Shown here in pieces: positions 1 through 7,208 of a stretch of DNA of 43,277 nucleotides. The position numbers and the translations under genes were made by a program. This DNA is from Nonomuraea ceibae (GTDB taxonomy: Bacteria; Actinomycetota; Actinomycetes; Streptosporangiales; Streptosporangiaceae), in contig NZ_JAHKRO010000083.1 of NCBI RefSeq assembly GCF_019396325.1, positions 1 through 43,277 on the forward strand. The letters run 5' to 3'. How positions within the stretch are numbered: position 1 is the stretch's first letter; the number at the start of each line of letters is the position of its first letter. The notes beneath the pieces were generated by a model, which saw only the letters and a program-made list of their open reading frames with translations, made no database searches and had not been told where the DNA came from.

Positions 1-368
1 GTGGGGGGTGTGGGGTGGTGGGCCAGCCGGTCGGCTGCCCAGGAGGGGAGGGTGGGGGTCGCGGGGGCGTGGCCGGCGGACCAGAGGAGGAGGAGCCCGA
101 GCACGTGCTTACAGGGGAGCTTGCGGCTGGGGCAGGTGCAGCGGTAGGCGGGCTCGGCAAGGTCGACGCGCGCCTCGTAGGGTGTGGGGTCGCTGCCCTC
201 GCAGGCCCCGAACAGCACGTCGCCCGCCACGCCGCAGGACGTCCACGAGCCGGGTGCGGCGACCTCTTGGGCGGCCTTGCGGGAGGGCGCGTCGGGGGCG
301 AGGGCGAGCACCTGATCACGGCTCCACCGTTCGATCACCTGAAGCACACTAGCCACTCGCACCGACAT
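1..368 (-). CDS. SWIM zinc-finger protein, N-terminal fragment (gene runs off the left edge)
   Basis: Reading the minus strand from the ATG at 368 gives an open frame to the window edge (about 122 codons, no stop). Around residues 70-85 it carries Cys-x-Cys-Pro-Ser-Arg-Lys-x-Pro-Cys-Lys-His, the CxCx(n)CxH signature of SWIM zinc fingers, followed by the hydrophobic run that usually follows this finger. SWIM proteins bind DNA or proteins; in actinomycetes they often sit beside AAA/MoxR and VWA-domain genes, which would lie to the left of this window. The C-terminal part and so the exact function cannot be judged. The gene is divergent from the cupin gene. Confidence 0.75.
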   Translation of the reverse strand, partial: MSVRVASVLQVIERWSRDQVLALAPDAPSRKAAQEVAAPGSWTSCGVAGDVLFGACEGSDPTPYEARVDLAEPAYRCTCPSRKLPCKHVLGLLLLWSAGHAPATPTLPSWAADRLAHHPTPP

Positions 369-454
369 TTCCGCCCCGGTCGGGGACGTGATCCACTCCG
401 GTGGTGAGGGTGGTCCCGGGCGGCCGGCAGAGCGGGGTACGTAAGATCGGGCGG

Positions 455-1000
455 GTGGAATTGAAGATCTATCCCGATGGCCCGGTCGTCGAGGTCGCCG
501 ACGAGGCCGAGGCGCTGGCAAGCGGCCTGGACGGGCAGCTGGTGCTCGACGGTGAGCGGTTCCTGCGGCGTGACGTCACCGGCGCGCCCGTGGGGTTCGT
601 GGCGCGCCCGCCGATCGCCCGGGCGCTCGACCTGCTGCCGCATCCCGAGGGTGGCTGGTTCCGTGAGACGTGGCGGTCGGGGGTGGAGTTCCGGCCGGAG
701 GGCTACGGCGGGACGCGGGCCAGCGCGACCGGCATCTACTTCCTGCTGCAGCCGGGCGAGGAGTCGGTGCCGCACCGGGTGCGCTCGGACGAGGTGTGGC
801 TGTGGCATCGGGGCGGCCCGCTGGAGCTGACGATCGGCGACGCGACCGTGGTGCTGGGCCCGCTGGTGGAGGAGGGGCAGGTGCCCCAGGCGGTCGTGCC
901 GGGCGGGGTGTGGCAGTCGGCGCGTCCTGCCGGGGATCGGGAGGTGCTGGTGAGTTGCGTCGTCTCGCCGGGGTTCGACTTCGCCGACTTCACCGCCTGA
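455..1000 (+). CDS. Cupin-superfamily protein, DUF985 type
   Basis: The 181-residue product has the DUF985 cupin pattern: a block around residues 60-80 reading LLPHPEGGWFRETWRS, then a cupin barrel with His in 'VPHRVRSDEVWLWHRGG' and a C-terminal 'LVSCVVSPGFDFADF' block typical of the family. DUF985 members are small single-domain cupins whose substrate is generally unknown; some are sugar-binding or epimerase-like. The GTG at 455 is preferred over the GTG at 401: a TAAGAT element at 442-447 stands 7 nt upstream of it, which would fit a leaderless transcript, and neither start has a good Shine-Dalgarno sequence. About 65 N-terminal residues precede the usual DUF985 start and look like a small separate segment. 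Confidence 0.8.
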   Translation: MELKIYPDGPVVEVADEAEALASGLDGQLVLDGERFLRRDVTGAPVGFVARPPIARALDLLPHPEGGWFRETWRSGVEFRPEGYGGTRASATGIYFLLQPGEESVPHRVRSDEVWLWHRGGPLELTIGDATVVLGPLVEEGQVPQAVVPGGVWQSARPAGDREVLVSCVVSPGFDFADFTA

Positions 1001-1023
1001 TCGGAGCCGCCCCGCCGGGAGCG

Positions 1024-1059
1024 GGCCCACCGTAGAAACGGGAGCTGGCCCGCCGTAGA
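1024..1059. repeat. Short imperfect direct repeat in the cupin-sigma spacer
   Basis: GGCCCACCGTAGA at 1024-1036 recurs as GGCCCGCCGTAGA at 1047-1059, 12 of 13 identical and offset by 23 bp. It lies in the 147-bp gap between the cupin and the ECF sigma gene. It could be a pair of regulator half-sites two helical turns apart, or a slippage product. Confidence 0.4.
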
Positions 1060-1147
1060 GGGAAGCGGCCCGGCCCGGATGCCCGTCGCAAATGACCGAA
1101 ATGCGCGGTTTGTTGAAGTGGGGGCCGGGTTGCGCGTGTGATGGACG

Positions 1148-1693
1148 GTGTGGTCTCTCTCGGACGAGTCGCTCATGGCCGCCATCGCCGCCGGCGAGGC
1201 CGAGGCGACGGTCGCGTTCGTACGGCGCTACCAGGCGAGGGTGTACGGCCTGGCGCTCAGCGTGGTGGGTGACCCGGGGCTGGCCGAGGAGGTGGCGCAG
1301 GACGCCTTCGTCCGGGCCTGGCGCCACGCCGCCCGCTACGATCCCGGGCGCGGCAGGGTCTCGAGCTGGCTGCTGACGATCACCCGCAACCTGGCCGTGG
1401 ACGCGCTGCGGCTGCGCCGTGACCAGCCGGTGGACCCCGCCTGGCTGCCGAGCCCGCGCGACGGCCGGGGCGACGGCGGGGACGACGGCCGGGAGGCGCT
1501 GGGCGAGGTGGAGCGGGTCCGCGACGAGCTGCGGGTGCTGCCCGCCGAGCTGAGCCGGCCGATCCTGCTGTCGGTCTGCTACGGGCTGACGGCCGCGGAG
1601 ATCGCCAGCCGGGAGGGCCTGCCGCTGGGCACGGTCAAGACGCGGATCCGGCGCGGCCTGGCCCGGCTGCGGCAGGCCGCCGCCGTCCCATAG
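1148..1693 (+). CDS. ECF-subfamily RNA polymerase sigma factor
   Basis: The 181-residue protein contains sigma region 2 (residues about 20-85, with 'YGLALSVVGDPGLAEEVAQD' leading to 'FVRAWR' and the 'SWLLTITRNLAVDALR' core) and region 4 (about 125-178, with the helix-turn-helix 'LTAAEIASREGLPLGTVKTR'). It belongs to the SigK/SigL-like ECF type. No anti-sigma factor gene is adjacent: the next gene is convergent and unrelated, so this is an orphan or its partner is elsewhere. The start is a GTG; an ATG at 1174 is a shorter alternative. The Shine-Dalgarno signal is weak, and its own promoter is not recognisable. Confidence 0.9.
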   Translation: MWSLSDESLMAAIAAGEAEATVAFVRRYQARVYGLALSVVGDPGLAEEVAQDAFVRAWRHAARYDPGRGRVSSWLLTITRNLAVDALRLRRDQPVDPAWLPSPRDGRGDGGDDGREALGEVERVRDELRVLPAELSRPILLSVCYGLTAAEIASREGLPLGTVKTRIRRGLARLRQAAAVP

Positions 1694-1710
1694 CCGAGGT
1701 CAGCCCACGA

Positions 1711-2367
1711 TCAGGACTCCGCCACCCGGGCCGCCACCCGCGCCCAGAACCTGGCCGGGTCGTTCAGGTGCGGGTACGGCTCCTCCGGCTCCGGCACCCC
1801 CAGGAAGGCGCAGAGCGGCCCCCATCCGGCGCCCGGCTCGACGACGAGGAGCCTGTCGGTCGGGACCTCGCGGCGGACGGCGTCGTTGTGCTCCCGGTAG
1901 ACGGCGATGGCGTGGTCGCGGTCGGCGAAGCGCCCGCCGAAGAAGCCGTCCCAGATCATCTGCCGGTGGAAGGCGGTGAACACGTCCAGCCCGGGCACGA
2001 TCCGCCGCGCCTCGGCCACCCGGGGCTCGGCGGGCCCGTCGCCGAACATGCGGTAGACGGTGGCGCGCACGCTCTCGTACCAGGAATCGGGGTCGCGGAC
2101 GGTGAGGATCACCCGGGCGGACGGGAAGGCGGCGAGCAGGTCGCGCCAGAAGGCCGCGCCGGGCCAGTCGACGCTGGCGGCGTAGCCGTCGAAGACGGTC
2201 TCCCAGGGGACGGGCCGCCCGGCGGCGGCGTCGCGCCACAGCGGCAGCCGGTCGGGGTGGTCGAGCACGTGGCGGCCGTGGAAGCACGGCCCGTAGCCGA
2301 GCCGTTCGAGCGCGGCCTTGAGCGACAGCGTGCCGGTGCGGCCGACGCCCGCTCCGATGACCTTCAC
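1711..2367 (-). CDS. P-loop sulfotransferase family protein (small)
   Basis: The 218-residue product begins with a sulfotransferase P-loop, 'VIGAGVGRTGTLSLKAALE', which binds the 5'-phosphosulfate of PAPS, and has a second conserved block 'ARVILTVRDPDSWYESVRAT' matching the 3'-phosphate-binding region. It fits the family of short bacterial sulfotransferase-like proteins (Sulfotransfer_4 type); some members may lack sulfotransferase activity. The GTG at 2367 overlaps the stop of the upstream oxidase gene as GTGA, so translation is coupled and the two proteins are probably made together. A longer open frame upstream of this start lies inside the oxidase gene and is discarded. Its substrate may be the product of the neighbouring oxidase/P450/ligase genes; that is inference. 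Confidence 0.85.
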   Translation of the reverse strand: MKVIGAGVGRTGTLSLKAALERLGYGPCFHGRHVLDHPDRLPLWRDAAAGRPVPWETVFDGYAASVDWPGAAFWRDLLAAFPSARVILTVRDPDSWYESVRATVYRMFGDGPAEPRVAEARRIVPGLDVFTAFHRQMIWDGFFGGRFADRDHAIAVYREHNDAVRREVPTDRLLVVEPGAGWGPLCAFLGVPEPEEPYPHLNDPARFWARVAARVAES

Positions 2368-3395
2368 GCGACCACCAGTTCCCTGGTCAGCTCGCCGGGC
2401 CCGGCGACGCCGCACAGGGTGAGCGCGTTGAGCAGCTCGGTGCGCAGCAGCGTCAGCACCTTGGCGACGCCTTCGGCCCCGGCCACGGACAGGCCCCACA
2501 TGACGGGCCGGCCGATCGCCACCGCCCGCGCGCCGAGCGCCAGGGCTTTGATCACGTCGGTGCCGCGCCGTACACCGCCGTCGAGCAGCAGCGGCACCCT
2601 GCCGTCGACGGCGTCGGCGATCAGCGGGAGGCGGTCGATGCTGGCCGGGCTGGTGTCGAGCTGGCGGCCGCCGTGGTTGGACACGATGATCGCGGCGGCG
2701 CCGTGCTCGACGGCGAGCACGGCGTCGGCGGGGTGCAGGATGCCCTTGAGGACGATCGGCAGCGAGGTGATCGACCGTAACCAGTCGACGTGCTTCCAGG
2801 AGATCTCGGGGGACAGCACGACCTGGCGGACGTTGCCGTCGCCGCGCAGGTTCGCGCAGTGGAGGCCGGGCGGCAGGTCGTGGAAGTTGTTGCGGTCGCC
2901 GCGCTCGCCCCTGCCCAGCGCGGGCGAGTCGACGGTGACGACGATGGCCTTGCACCCGGCCGCCTCGGCCCGGCGCACGAGCGAGGCGGTGAACCCCAGG
3001 TCGGGCTGGATGTAGAGCTGGAACCAGAGCGTGGCCCCGGTGGCGGCGACCTCCTCGACGGGCACGGTGGACAGCATGGCCGCCATCATGATCACGCCGG
3101 CCTGGGCGGCGGCCCGCCCGGTCTCGGCCTCCCCGGCGGGGTGCGCCAGCCGGTGGAAGGCGGTGGGGGCGAGCAGCACGGGCATGGAGGCGGGCTGGCC
3201 GAGCAGGTTCACCTCGAGCGTGGGCCGTTCGACGCCCCGCAGCACCCGGGGCACCAGGCAGAGCCGCCGGAAGGCCGCCTCGTTGGCGCGGACGGTGACC
3301 TCGTCCTGGGCGCCGCCGGCGAAGTAGTCGTAGTAGACCGGGTCGAGCTTCTCCCTGGCCACGTCCTCGAAGTCACGCACGTTGAAGAGGTTCAC
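2364..3395 (-). CDS. FMN-dependent alpha-hydroxy-acid oxidase/dehydrogenase
   Basis: The 343-residue protein matches the glycolate/lactate/mandelate oxidase family along its length: 'DPVYYDYFAGGAQDEVTVR' near the N-terminus, 'VLLAPTAFHRLAHPAGE', 'LWFQLY', the lysine in 'IVLKGI', the catalytic His/Arg motif 'VSNHGGRQLD', and the FMN-phosphate site 'PLLLDGGVRRGTDVIKALA' with 'AVAIGRP'. It should oxidise a 2-hydroxy acid to the 2-oxo acid; substrate preference cannot be read from sequence. Candidates include mandelate, 4-hydroxymandelate, lactate or a longer-chain hydroxy acid. The GTG at 3395 has GGGGAG just upstream and is preferred to the upstream in-frame start at 3434. It is divergent from the P450 gene and coupled to the sulfotransferase. 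Confidence 0.88.
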   Translation of the reverse strand: MNLFNVRDFEDVAREKLDPVYYDYFAGGAQDEVTVRANEAAFRRLCLVPRVLRGVERPTLEVNLLGQPASMPVLLAPTAFHRLAHPAGEAETGRAAAQAGVIMMAAMLSTVPVEEVAATGATLWFQLYIQPDLGFTASLVRRAEAAGCKAIVVTVDSPALGRGERGDRNNFHDLPPGLHCANLRGDGNVRQVVLSPEISWKHVDWLRSITSLPIVLKGILHPADAVLAVEHGAAAIIVSNHGGRQLDTSPASIDRLPLIADAVDGRVPLLLDGGVRRGTDVIKALALGARAVAIGRPVMWGLSVAGAEGVAKVLTLLRTELLNALTLCGVAGPGELTRELVVA

Positions 3396-3507
3396 GACGT
3401 CTCCCCGGGCTGTCGGCGGGCGGGCAACGATCACGAGGTCGTACGAACCGAATCTCTCTCATGGATTCCGGTGAATCCAGAGGTGTGTTCAATTTCGTAC
3501 AACCGTC
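3396..3507. promoter_or_regulatory. Divergent promoter region of the oxidase and P450 genes with three dyads
   Basis: This 112-bp spacer holds a perfect inverted repeat, TGGATTC at 3462-3468 and GAATCCA at 3473-3479 separated by CGGT. It also has a longer-range inverted pair: GGTCGTACGAA at 3438-3448 and TTCGTACAACC at 3494-3504 (10 of 11 matching), the left copy containing the 8-bp palindrome TCGTACGA. CGAATCTCTC at 3449-3458 recurs in front of the ligase gene (see findings). These are plausible operators for a common regulator of both directions; the regulator is unknown. Confidence 0.55.
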
Positions 3508-4722
3508 ATGACTGTCCTGTTGCTGGTGCTGGTGCTCTCGCTGCCGTTCTGGCTGCCCCGGGCGGTGACGGGGCTGCGGATGTGGCTGTTCGCGCGGATC
3601 AACGGCGCGGAGGGCGTCGCGGTGCCGGGCGAGCTGGTCGGCGTCCCCGAGTTCCTGGAGGTGTACGGGCATCCGGCGGCCGACGGGCGCAGCCGGGGCG
3701 CGGCGCTGTCGGACCTGTTCTGGTACTGGCTGTCCCCCGGCCCGGAGCTGCACCAGGAGCATCTGGAGCCGGGGCCGCTCTACACGGAGGTGGCCCGGTG
3801 CACCCGGCGCGTGCTGACGACGAGCACGCGGGAGGCGGAGCGGCTGGCGGTGGAGAGCCTGCGTGACGCGCTGCCGGCCGGGCGGGGGCTGGTGCGGCTG
3901 CGCGATCTGGTGATGCCGGTGTGGGCGGAGTTCTACCACCGGCTGGTGTTCGGGACGCCGTGCCCGCCGGGGGTGCGGGAGCTGATCGTGGCCAGCGCCG
4001 ACGACGTGGTGACGGCGCTGAAGTGCTGCGGGCTGCGGCACCTGGACCGGCGGCTGCGGCTGACCGCGTACCTGGAGAGCGTGCAGGACCGGGTGGCGCA
4101 TCCGCTGCCGGAGTCGCTGGGGCCGCGGGAGCGGGCGCTCTATCTTCAGGGGGCGTTCTTCAACACGGCGATCGTGCAGAGCTCGGAGGCGACCGCGCAC
4201 GTGCTCATGGCGCTCGCCGAGGGCGCGCGGGGGCCGCTGGACGAGGTGATCGCGGAGACGTTGCGCCGCTATCCGCTGTTCGGGATCGCGCACCGGATCA
4301 CCTCCGGCGAGATCGAGCTGCGGAGCGGGGCGACGATCCCGGCGGGGTCGGTGCTCTGCTTCAGCTATCCGGAATTCCACCGGTCCGGGGGGCGGATCCC
4401 GTTCGGGGTGGCCGCGAACCGGCCGTGCCCGGCCTGGCGGCTGGCCCCGGTCACCATCCGGGCCGTGGTCGGGGAGCTGGACGCGGGCTACACGTTCCGC
4501 ACCTCTGCCGGGCACGAGCGGGCGCTGCCGAACCGGGGCCCCTGCCTGATGACGCCGCGCGGGCGCGAGCCGCGCCTGCCGGGGGCGGTGCTGGCGTTCC
4601 TGCGGGTGCGGGACCTGTGGGAGGACGTGTGGCGCAGCCTGGTGCAGCTCGTGCTCGGCACCTACATGGTGTGGCAGGCCCGCCGCCTGCGCCTGTGCGA
4701 GAACCACTTCAACCGGGCTTGA
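3508..4722 (+). CDS. Atypical, membrane-anchored cytochrome P450
   Basis: The 404-residue product begins with a hydrophobic helix (residues 1-24) followed by basic residues, a signal-anchor unusual for bacterial P450s. P450 landmarks follow: an I-helix-like segment 'FFNTAIVQSSEATAHVLMAL', the K-helix ExxR in 'AETLRRYPLFGIAHR', a PERF-like block 'CFSYPEFHRSG', and a heme-ligand loop 'PFGVAANRPCPAW'. The cysteine is present, but the loop has one residue more than the usual FxxGxxxC spacing and lacks its usual second glycine. The protein is therefore a divergent P450 that probably keeps heme. A redox partner is not encoded nearby. Its 3' end overlaps the convergent ligase gene by 14 bp. A role in oxidising a lipophilic or CoA-linked substrate together with the oxidase and ligase is inferred. 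Confidence 0.75.
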   Translation: MTVLLLVLVLSLPFWLPRAVTGLRMWLFARINGAEGVAVPGELVGVPEFLEVYGHPAADGRSRGAALSDLFWYWLSPGPELHQEHLEPGPLYTEVARCTRRVLTTSTREAERLAVESLRDALPAGRGLVRLRDLVMPVWAEFYHRLVFGTPCPPGVRELIVASADDVVTALKCCGLRHLDRRLRLTAYLESVQDRVAHPLPESLGPRERALYLQGAFFNTAIVQSSEATAHVLMALAEGARGPLDEVIAETLRRYPLFGIAHRITSGEIELRSGATIPAGSVLCFSYPEFHRSGGRIPFGVAANRPCPAWRLAPVTIRAVVGELDAGYTFRTSAGHERALPNRGPCLMTPRGREPRLPGAVLAFLRVRDLWEDVWRSLVQLVLGTYMVWQARRLRLCENHFNRA

Positions 4723-6181
4723 GCCGGGACTTGTCCGGTTTGCCGGCCTCGTTGACCGGCGCCTCGGCCAGCGTGGTGACCGTCCTGGGGACGGCCGCCT
4801 CGCCCAGCGCGTCACGTACGAGCGCGGCCAGGTCGTCGCGGGAGACCCGGGCGCGCCCGGCGGGGACGACGTAGGCGTGCACGGCCTCGCCGGTCACCAG
4901 GTCGGGCGCGCCGACGACGAACGCCTGCTCGACGGCCGGATGCCCGGCGAGCACGGCCTCCACGGCCCCGGCGTAGCAGACCTCGGCGTTGACGATGATC
5001 ACGTCCCGGGTGCGGCCGGTCAGGTGCAGCATCCCGTCGCCGTCCAGCCGGCCCAGGTCGCGGGTGCGCAGCCAGCCGTCGTCGCGCAGCACCTCGCGGG
5101 TGCCTTCGGGGTCGCGCCAGTAGCCGGCCATCCGGTGCGGGCTGCGTACCCACACCTCGCCGACCTCGCCCGGGCCCACGGGGCGCTCGTCGCGGTCGCG
5201 CAGGCTGAGCCGGACGCCCGGCAGCGGCCTGCCGACGGACGTCAGCCGCCCGGCGGCCACGTCGGCGGGCGTGAGCATGGTGATCACGCCCGCCTCGGCC
5301 TGGCCGTACCCCTGCCAGATCACCGGGCCGAGGCGTTCCGCGGCGGCGGCGAGCAGGCTCGGGCCCGCCGGGGCGCCGCCGAGAACGAGCGCCCGCAGCC
5401 CGGGCGGCCCGCCATCGGCCAGGGCGGAGAGCAGGGCGCCCAGCCGGGGCGGCGGCATCATGGCCGCGGTGACGGCGTGGCGGCCGAGCGCGGCGGCCAG
5501 GTCCTCGCCGGGCCCCGGCACGACGACGGTGCCGCCCGCCACCAGGCAGCGGCCCGCGTACGTCATCATCACCGGGCTGGCCAGGGTCCCGTGCACGAGG
5601 CAGCGTTCGAAGCGGGTCATCAGCTCGGCTAGGACCGGCGGCCAGTCCTGGTAGGCGAGGCTGTGGGCGCGGTAGGTCTGCGCGCACGCCTTCGGCAGGC
5701 CGGTGCTGCCGCTGGTGAAGGTGAGCCTGGCGACGTCGTCCGGCCGGGCCAGCACCTCGGGCGGCGCGGCGGGGCCGGGGCGCAGCAGGTCGGCCGCGCC
5801 GGGCAGCGGCCCGAGCGACAGCAGCCGGACGCCCGCCCCGGCGAGCTCGGGCGTCATCGTCGCGGCGTCGGCGATCAGCGCGTCCACGGGCTCGCGCAGC
5901 ACGTGCGCGAGCTGGGCGGCGCTCCAGCCGGGCCGCAGCGCCGCCACCCGGCAGCCGAGCGCGTGCGCGGCGAGGTGGGCGGCGTACGTCTCGGGCGAGG
6001 TGGCTGCGGCGACGGCCACGCCGCTGCCGGGGCCGAGCCCGGCCTCGCGCAGGCGCCGCTCGACGCGGCCGGTGAGGCCGAGCAGCTCGTCCGCGCTGAC
6101 GGCCCGCGTGCCGTGCTGGATGGCGGTCCGGCCGGGGTCGGCGGCCAGGGCGTCGAGCACCGGCCGGGGGAACAGGTTCAC
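4709..6181 (-). CDS. AMP-dependent acyl/aryl-CoA synthetase (ANL superfamily)
   Basis: The 490-residue enzyme has the ANL motifs in order: the P-loop 'LTFTSGSTGLPKA', 'QGYGQAEAG', 'GEVWVRSPHRMAGYWRDPE', the hinge 'DGWLRTRDLGRLDGDGMLHL', 'GRTRDVIIVNAEVCYAGAVE', and the C-terminal catalytic lysine region 'NEAGKPDKSRLK'. It should adenylate a carboxylic acid and pass it to CoA or another thiol; no carrier-protein gene is visible nearby. The start is uncertain: GTG at 6181 is chosen because its context, GTCGTGAACCTGTTC, matches that of the oxidase start almost exactly; an ATG at 6232 would add 17 residues. It overlaps the convergent P450 by 14 bp and is divergent from the STAS gene. Confidence 0.88.
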   Translation of the reverse strand: MNLFPRPVLDALAADPGRTAIQHGTRAVSADELLGLTGRVERRLREAGLGPGSGVAVAAATSPETYAAHLAAHALGCRVAALRPGWSAAQLAHVLREPVDALIADAATMTPELAGAGVRLLSLGPLPGAADLLRPGPAAPPEVLARPDDVARLTFTSGSTGLPKACAQTYRAHSLAYQDWPPVLAELMTRFERCLVHGTLASPVMMTYAGRCLVAGGTVVVPGPGEDLAAALGRHAVTAAMMPPPRLGALLSALADGGPPGLRALVLGGAPAGPSLLAAAAERLGPVIWQGYGQAEAGVITMLTPADVAAGRLTSVGRPLPGVRLSLRDRDERPVGPGEVGEVWVRSPHRMAGYWRDPEGTREVLRDDGWLRTRDLGRLDGDGMLHLTGRTRDVIIVNAEVCYAGAVEAVLAGHPAVEQAFVVGAPDLVTGEAVHAYVVPAGRARVSRDDLAALVRDALGEAAVPRTVTTLAEAPVNEAGKPDKSRLKPG

Positions 6182-6207
6182 GACAGTAGTACGGGTGCCG
6201 CGCGGTG

Positions 6208-6217
6208 GAGAGATTCG
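6208..6217 (-). promoter_or_regulatory. Decamer shared with the P450/oxidase promoter region
   Basis: On the minus strand this reads CGAATCTCTC, 26 bp upstream of the ligase GTG. The identical decamer lies on the plus strand at 3449-3458 in front of the P450 gene. It may be a common regulator site or promoter element for the two operons. Confidence 0.4.
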
Positions 6218-6263
6218 CGGAACTCGGCGCATGTATCAGCTGATTGCTGGGTACTGCACCAGT

Positions 6264-6282
6264 TCATTGCACTATGCAATGA
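6264..6282. promoter_or_regulatory. Perfect 19-bp dyad, probable MarR-type operator
   Basis: TCATTGCACTATGCAATGA has perfect 8-bp arms around a 3-bp centre. It stands between the divergent ligase (start 6181) and STAS (start 6329) genes. The size and the TTGCA..TGCAA core are typical of MarR-family operators, and a MarR gene lies only 400 bp away at 6698-7183, so it is the first candidate ligand. No second copy was seen in the window. Confidence 0.6.
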
Positions 6283-6290
6283 TGGTCATA

Positions 6291-6312
6291 GGTGAAATGG
6301 CACACTTTCACC
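6291..6312. promoter_or_regulatory. Inverted repeat immediately upstream of the STAS ribosome-binding site
   Basis: GGTGAAA at 6291-6297 and TTTCACC at 6306-6312 form perfect 7-bp arms with an 8-nt spacer, 4 nt before the GGAGG Shine-Dalgarno of the STAS gene. It could be an operator, or in RNA a hairpin that limits ribosome access. Confidence 0.45.
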
Positions 6313-6328
6313 GCTGGAGGGCGGAAAC

Positions 6329-6694
6329 GTGCAGGCGGGCTTCTCCTGGATCATCACCCCGCACAACGGCGCAGCGGTCCTCAGCCTGTCCGGCGAGCTC
6401 GACATCGCCGTGGCGGCCGAGCTGCGGCAGTGCATGGCGGAGGCGATCGCGAGCGCGGAGCCGCCCCGGGTGGTGGTCGACCTCAAGGGCGTGAACTTCT
6501 GCGACTCCTCGGGGCTGAGCGTCCTGCTGTCCGGGCTGAGCGAGGCCGAGGCGGCGGGCGGTGTGCTCGTGCTCTGCGAGCTGCACCAGCGGCTCAAGCG
6601 GGTGCTCAACGTCACCGGGCTGCACCGGCGCTTCCAGACCTACGACACGGTGACCGAGGCGGTGGCGGCGCTGCCCCGCACGGTGGCCTCCTGA
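6329..6694 (+). CDS. STAS-domain anti-sigma-factor antagonist (SpoIIAA/BldG-like)
   Basis: The 121-residue single STAS domain has the characteristic strand 'AAVLSLSGELDIAVAAELRQ' and the phosphoacceptor helix 'VVVDLKGVNFCDSSGLSVLL', where the first Ser of DSSG is the residue phosphorylated by the partner anti-sigma kinase in this family. In the unphosphorylated state such proteins sequester an RsbW/SpoIIAB-like kinase and free a sigma factor. No kinase or sigma-B-type gene is adjacent, so the partner is elsewhere. GTG at 6329 has GGAGG at 6316-6320. Its stop is 3 bp from that of the convergent MarR gene. The region in front contains two dyads, so it is likely under specific control. Confidence 0.9.
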   Translation: MQAGFSWIITPHNGAAVLSLSGELDIAVAAELRQCMAEAIASAEPPRVVVDLKGVNFCDSSGLSVLLSGLSEAEAAGGVLVLCELHQRLKRVLNVTGLHRRFQTYDTVTEAVAALPRTVAS

Positions 6695-6697
6695 CGG

Positions 6698-7183
6698 TCA
6701 GGCCCCGGGCCAGCCGAGCGGGTGCGCGGCGTGCTCCGGCGGCGGCTCGCCGCCCGCCTCGGTGAAGGCGGTCATCGCCTCGACCAGCGCGTGACGCTGC
6801 GCCGGCGACAGCCGCTCGACGATCGCGCCGATCTCCGCGCGGCGGCGCGCGGAGACCTCCTCGACGATCCGGCGTCCCTCGCCGGTCAGGCGGATCAGGC
6901 TCTCCCTGCGGTTGTGCGGGTTGACCTCGCGCACGATCAGCTCCGCCGCCGCCAGCCGGTCGGCCATCCGCAGCGCGGTGGAGGAGTTGACGCCGAGCAT
7001 CACGGCCAGCGTGACGAGCTTGGTCTCGCCGTGCCCGGCCAGCGCCACGAGCATCCGGAACTGCGGCAGCGTCACCCGGTCCTTGACCGAGCCCAGGGAG
7101 CGGGCCGCGATGCCGGCGAGCAGCCGCGTCCCGGTCAGCACGGCCGAGACGGCCGCCGAGAGATCGTCGTGGCACTCTGACAT
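6698..7183 (-). CDS. MarR-family transcriptional regulator
   Basis: The 161-residue protein has the MarR winged helix: 'VTLPQFRMLVALAGHGE' entering the DNA-binding domain, recognition helix 'LGVNSSTALRMADRLAAAEL', and wing 'VREVNPHNRRESLIRLTGEGRRI' with the conserved Asp/Asn-Arg-Arg turn. MarR proteins are ligand- or redox-responsive dimeric repressors. Only 25 bp separate its start from the stop of the upstream sulfatase on the same strand, so it is likely the last gene of a sulfotransferase-sulfatase-MarR transcript. The 19-bp dyad at 6264-6282 is a candidate target. A cysteine at position 4 is the only Cys seen near the N-terminus. Confidence 0.9.
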   Translation of the reverse strand: MSECHDDLSAAVSAVLTGTRLLAGIAARSLGSVKDRVTLPQFRMLVALAGHGETKLVTLAVMLGVNSSTALRMADRLAAAELIVREVNPHNRRESLIRLTGEGRRIVEEVSARRRAEIGAIVERLSPAQRHALVEAMTAFTEAGGEPPPEHAAHPLGWPGA

Positions 7184-7208
7184 ACACGACCCGGTTTCCG
7201 AGAAAGCC

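Noticed and set aside
1768..3015. Long plus-strand frame opposite the sulfotransferase and oxidase genes
   Set aside because: It is an antisense shadow of two well-supported genes, low in family features and rich in Val/Gly/Ala/Arg.
2364..3395. The FMN oxidase as MftD of a mycofactocin cluster
   Set aside because: MftD belongs to this fold, but no mycofactocin precursor, MftB, MftC radical SAM, MftE or MftF gene is near; the neighbours are a sulfotransferase and a P450.
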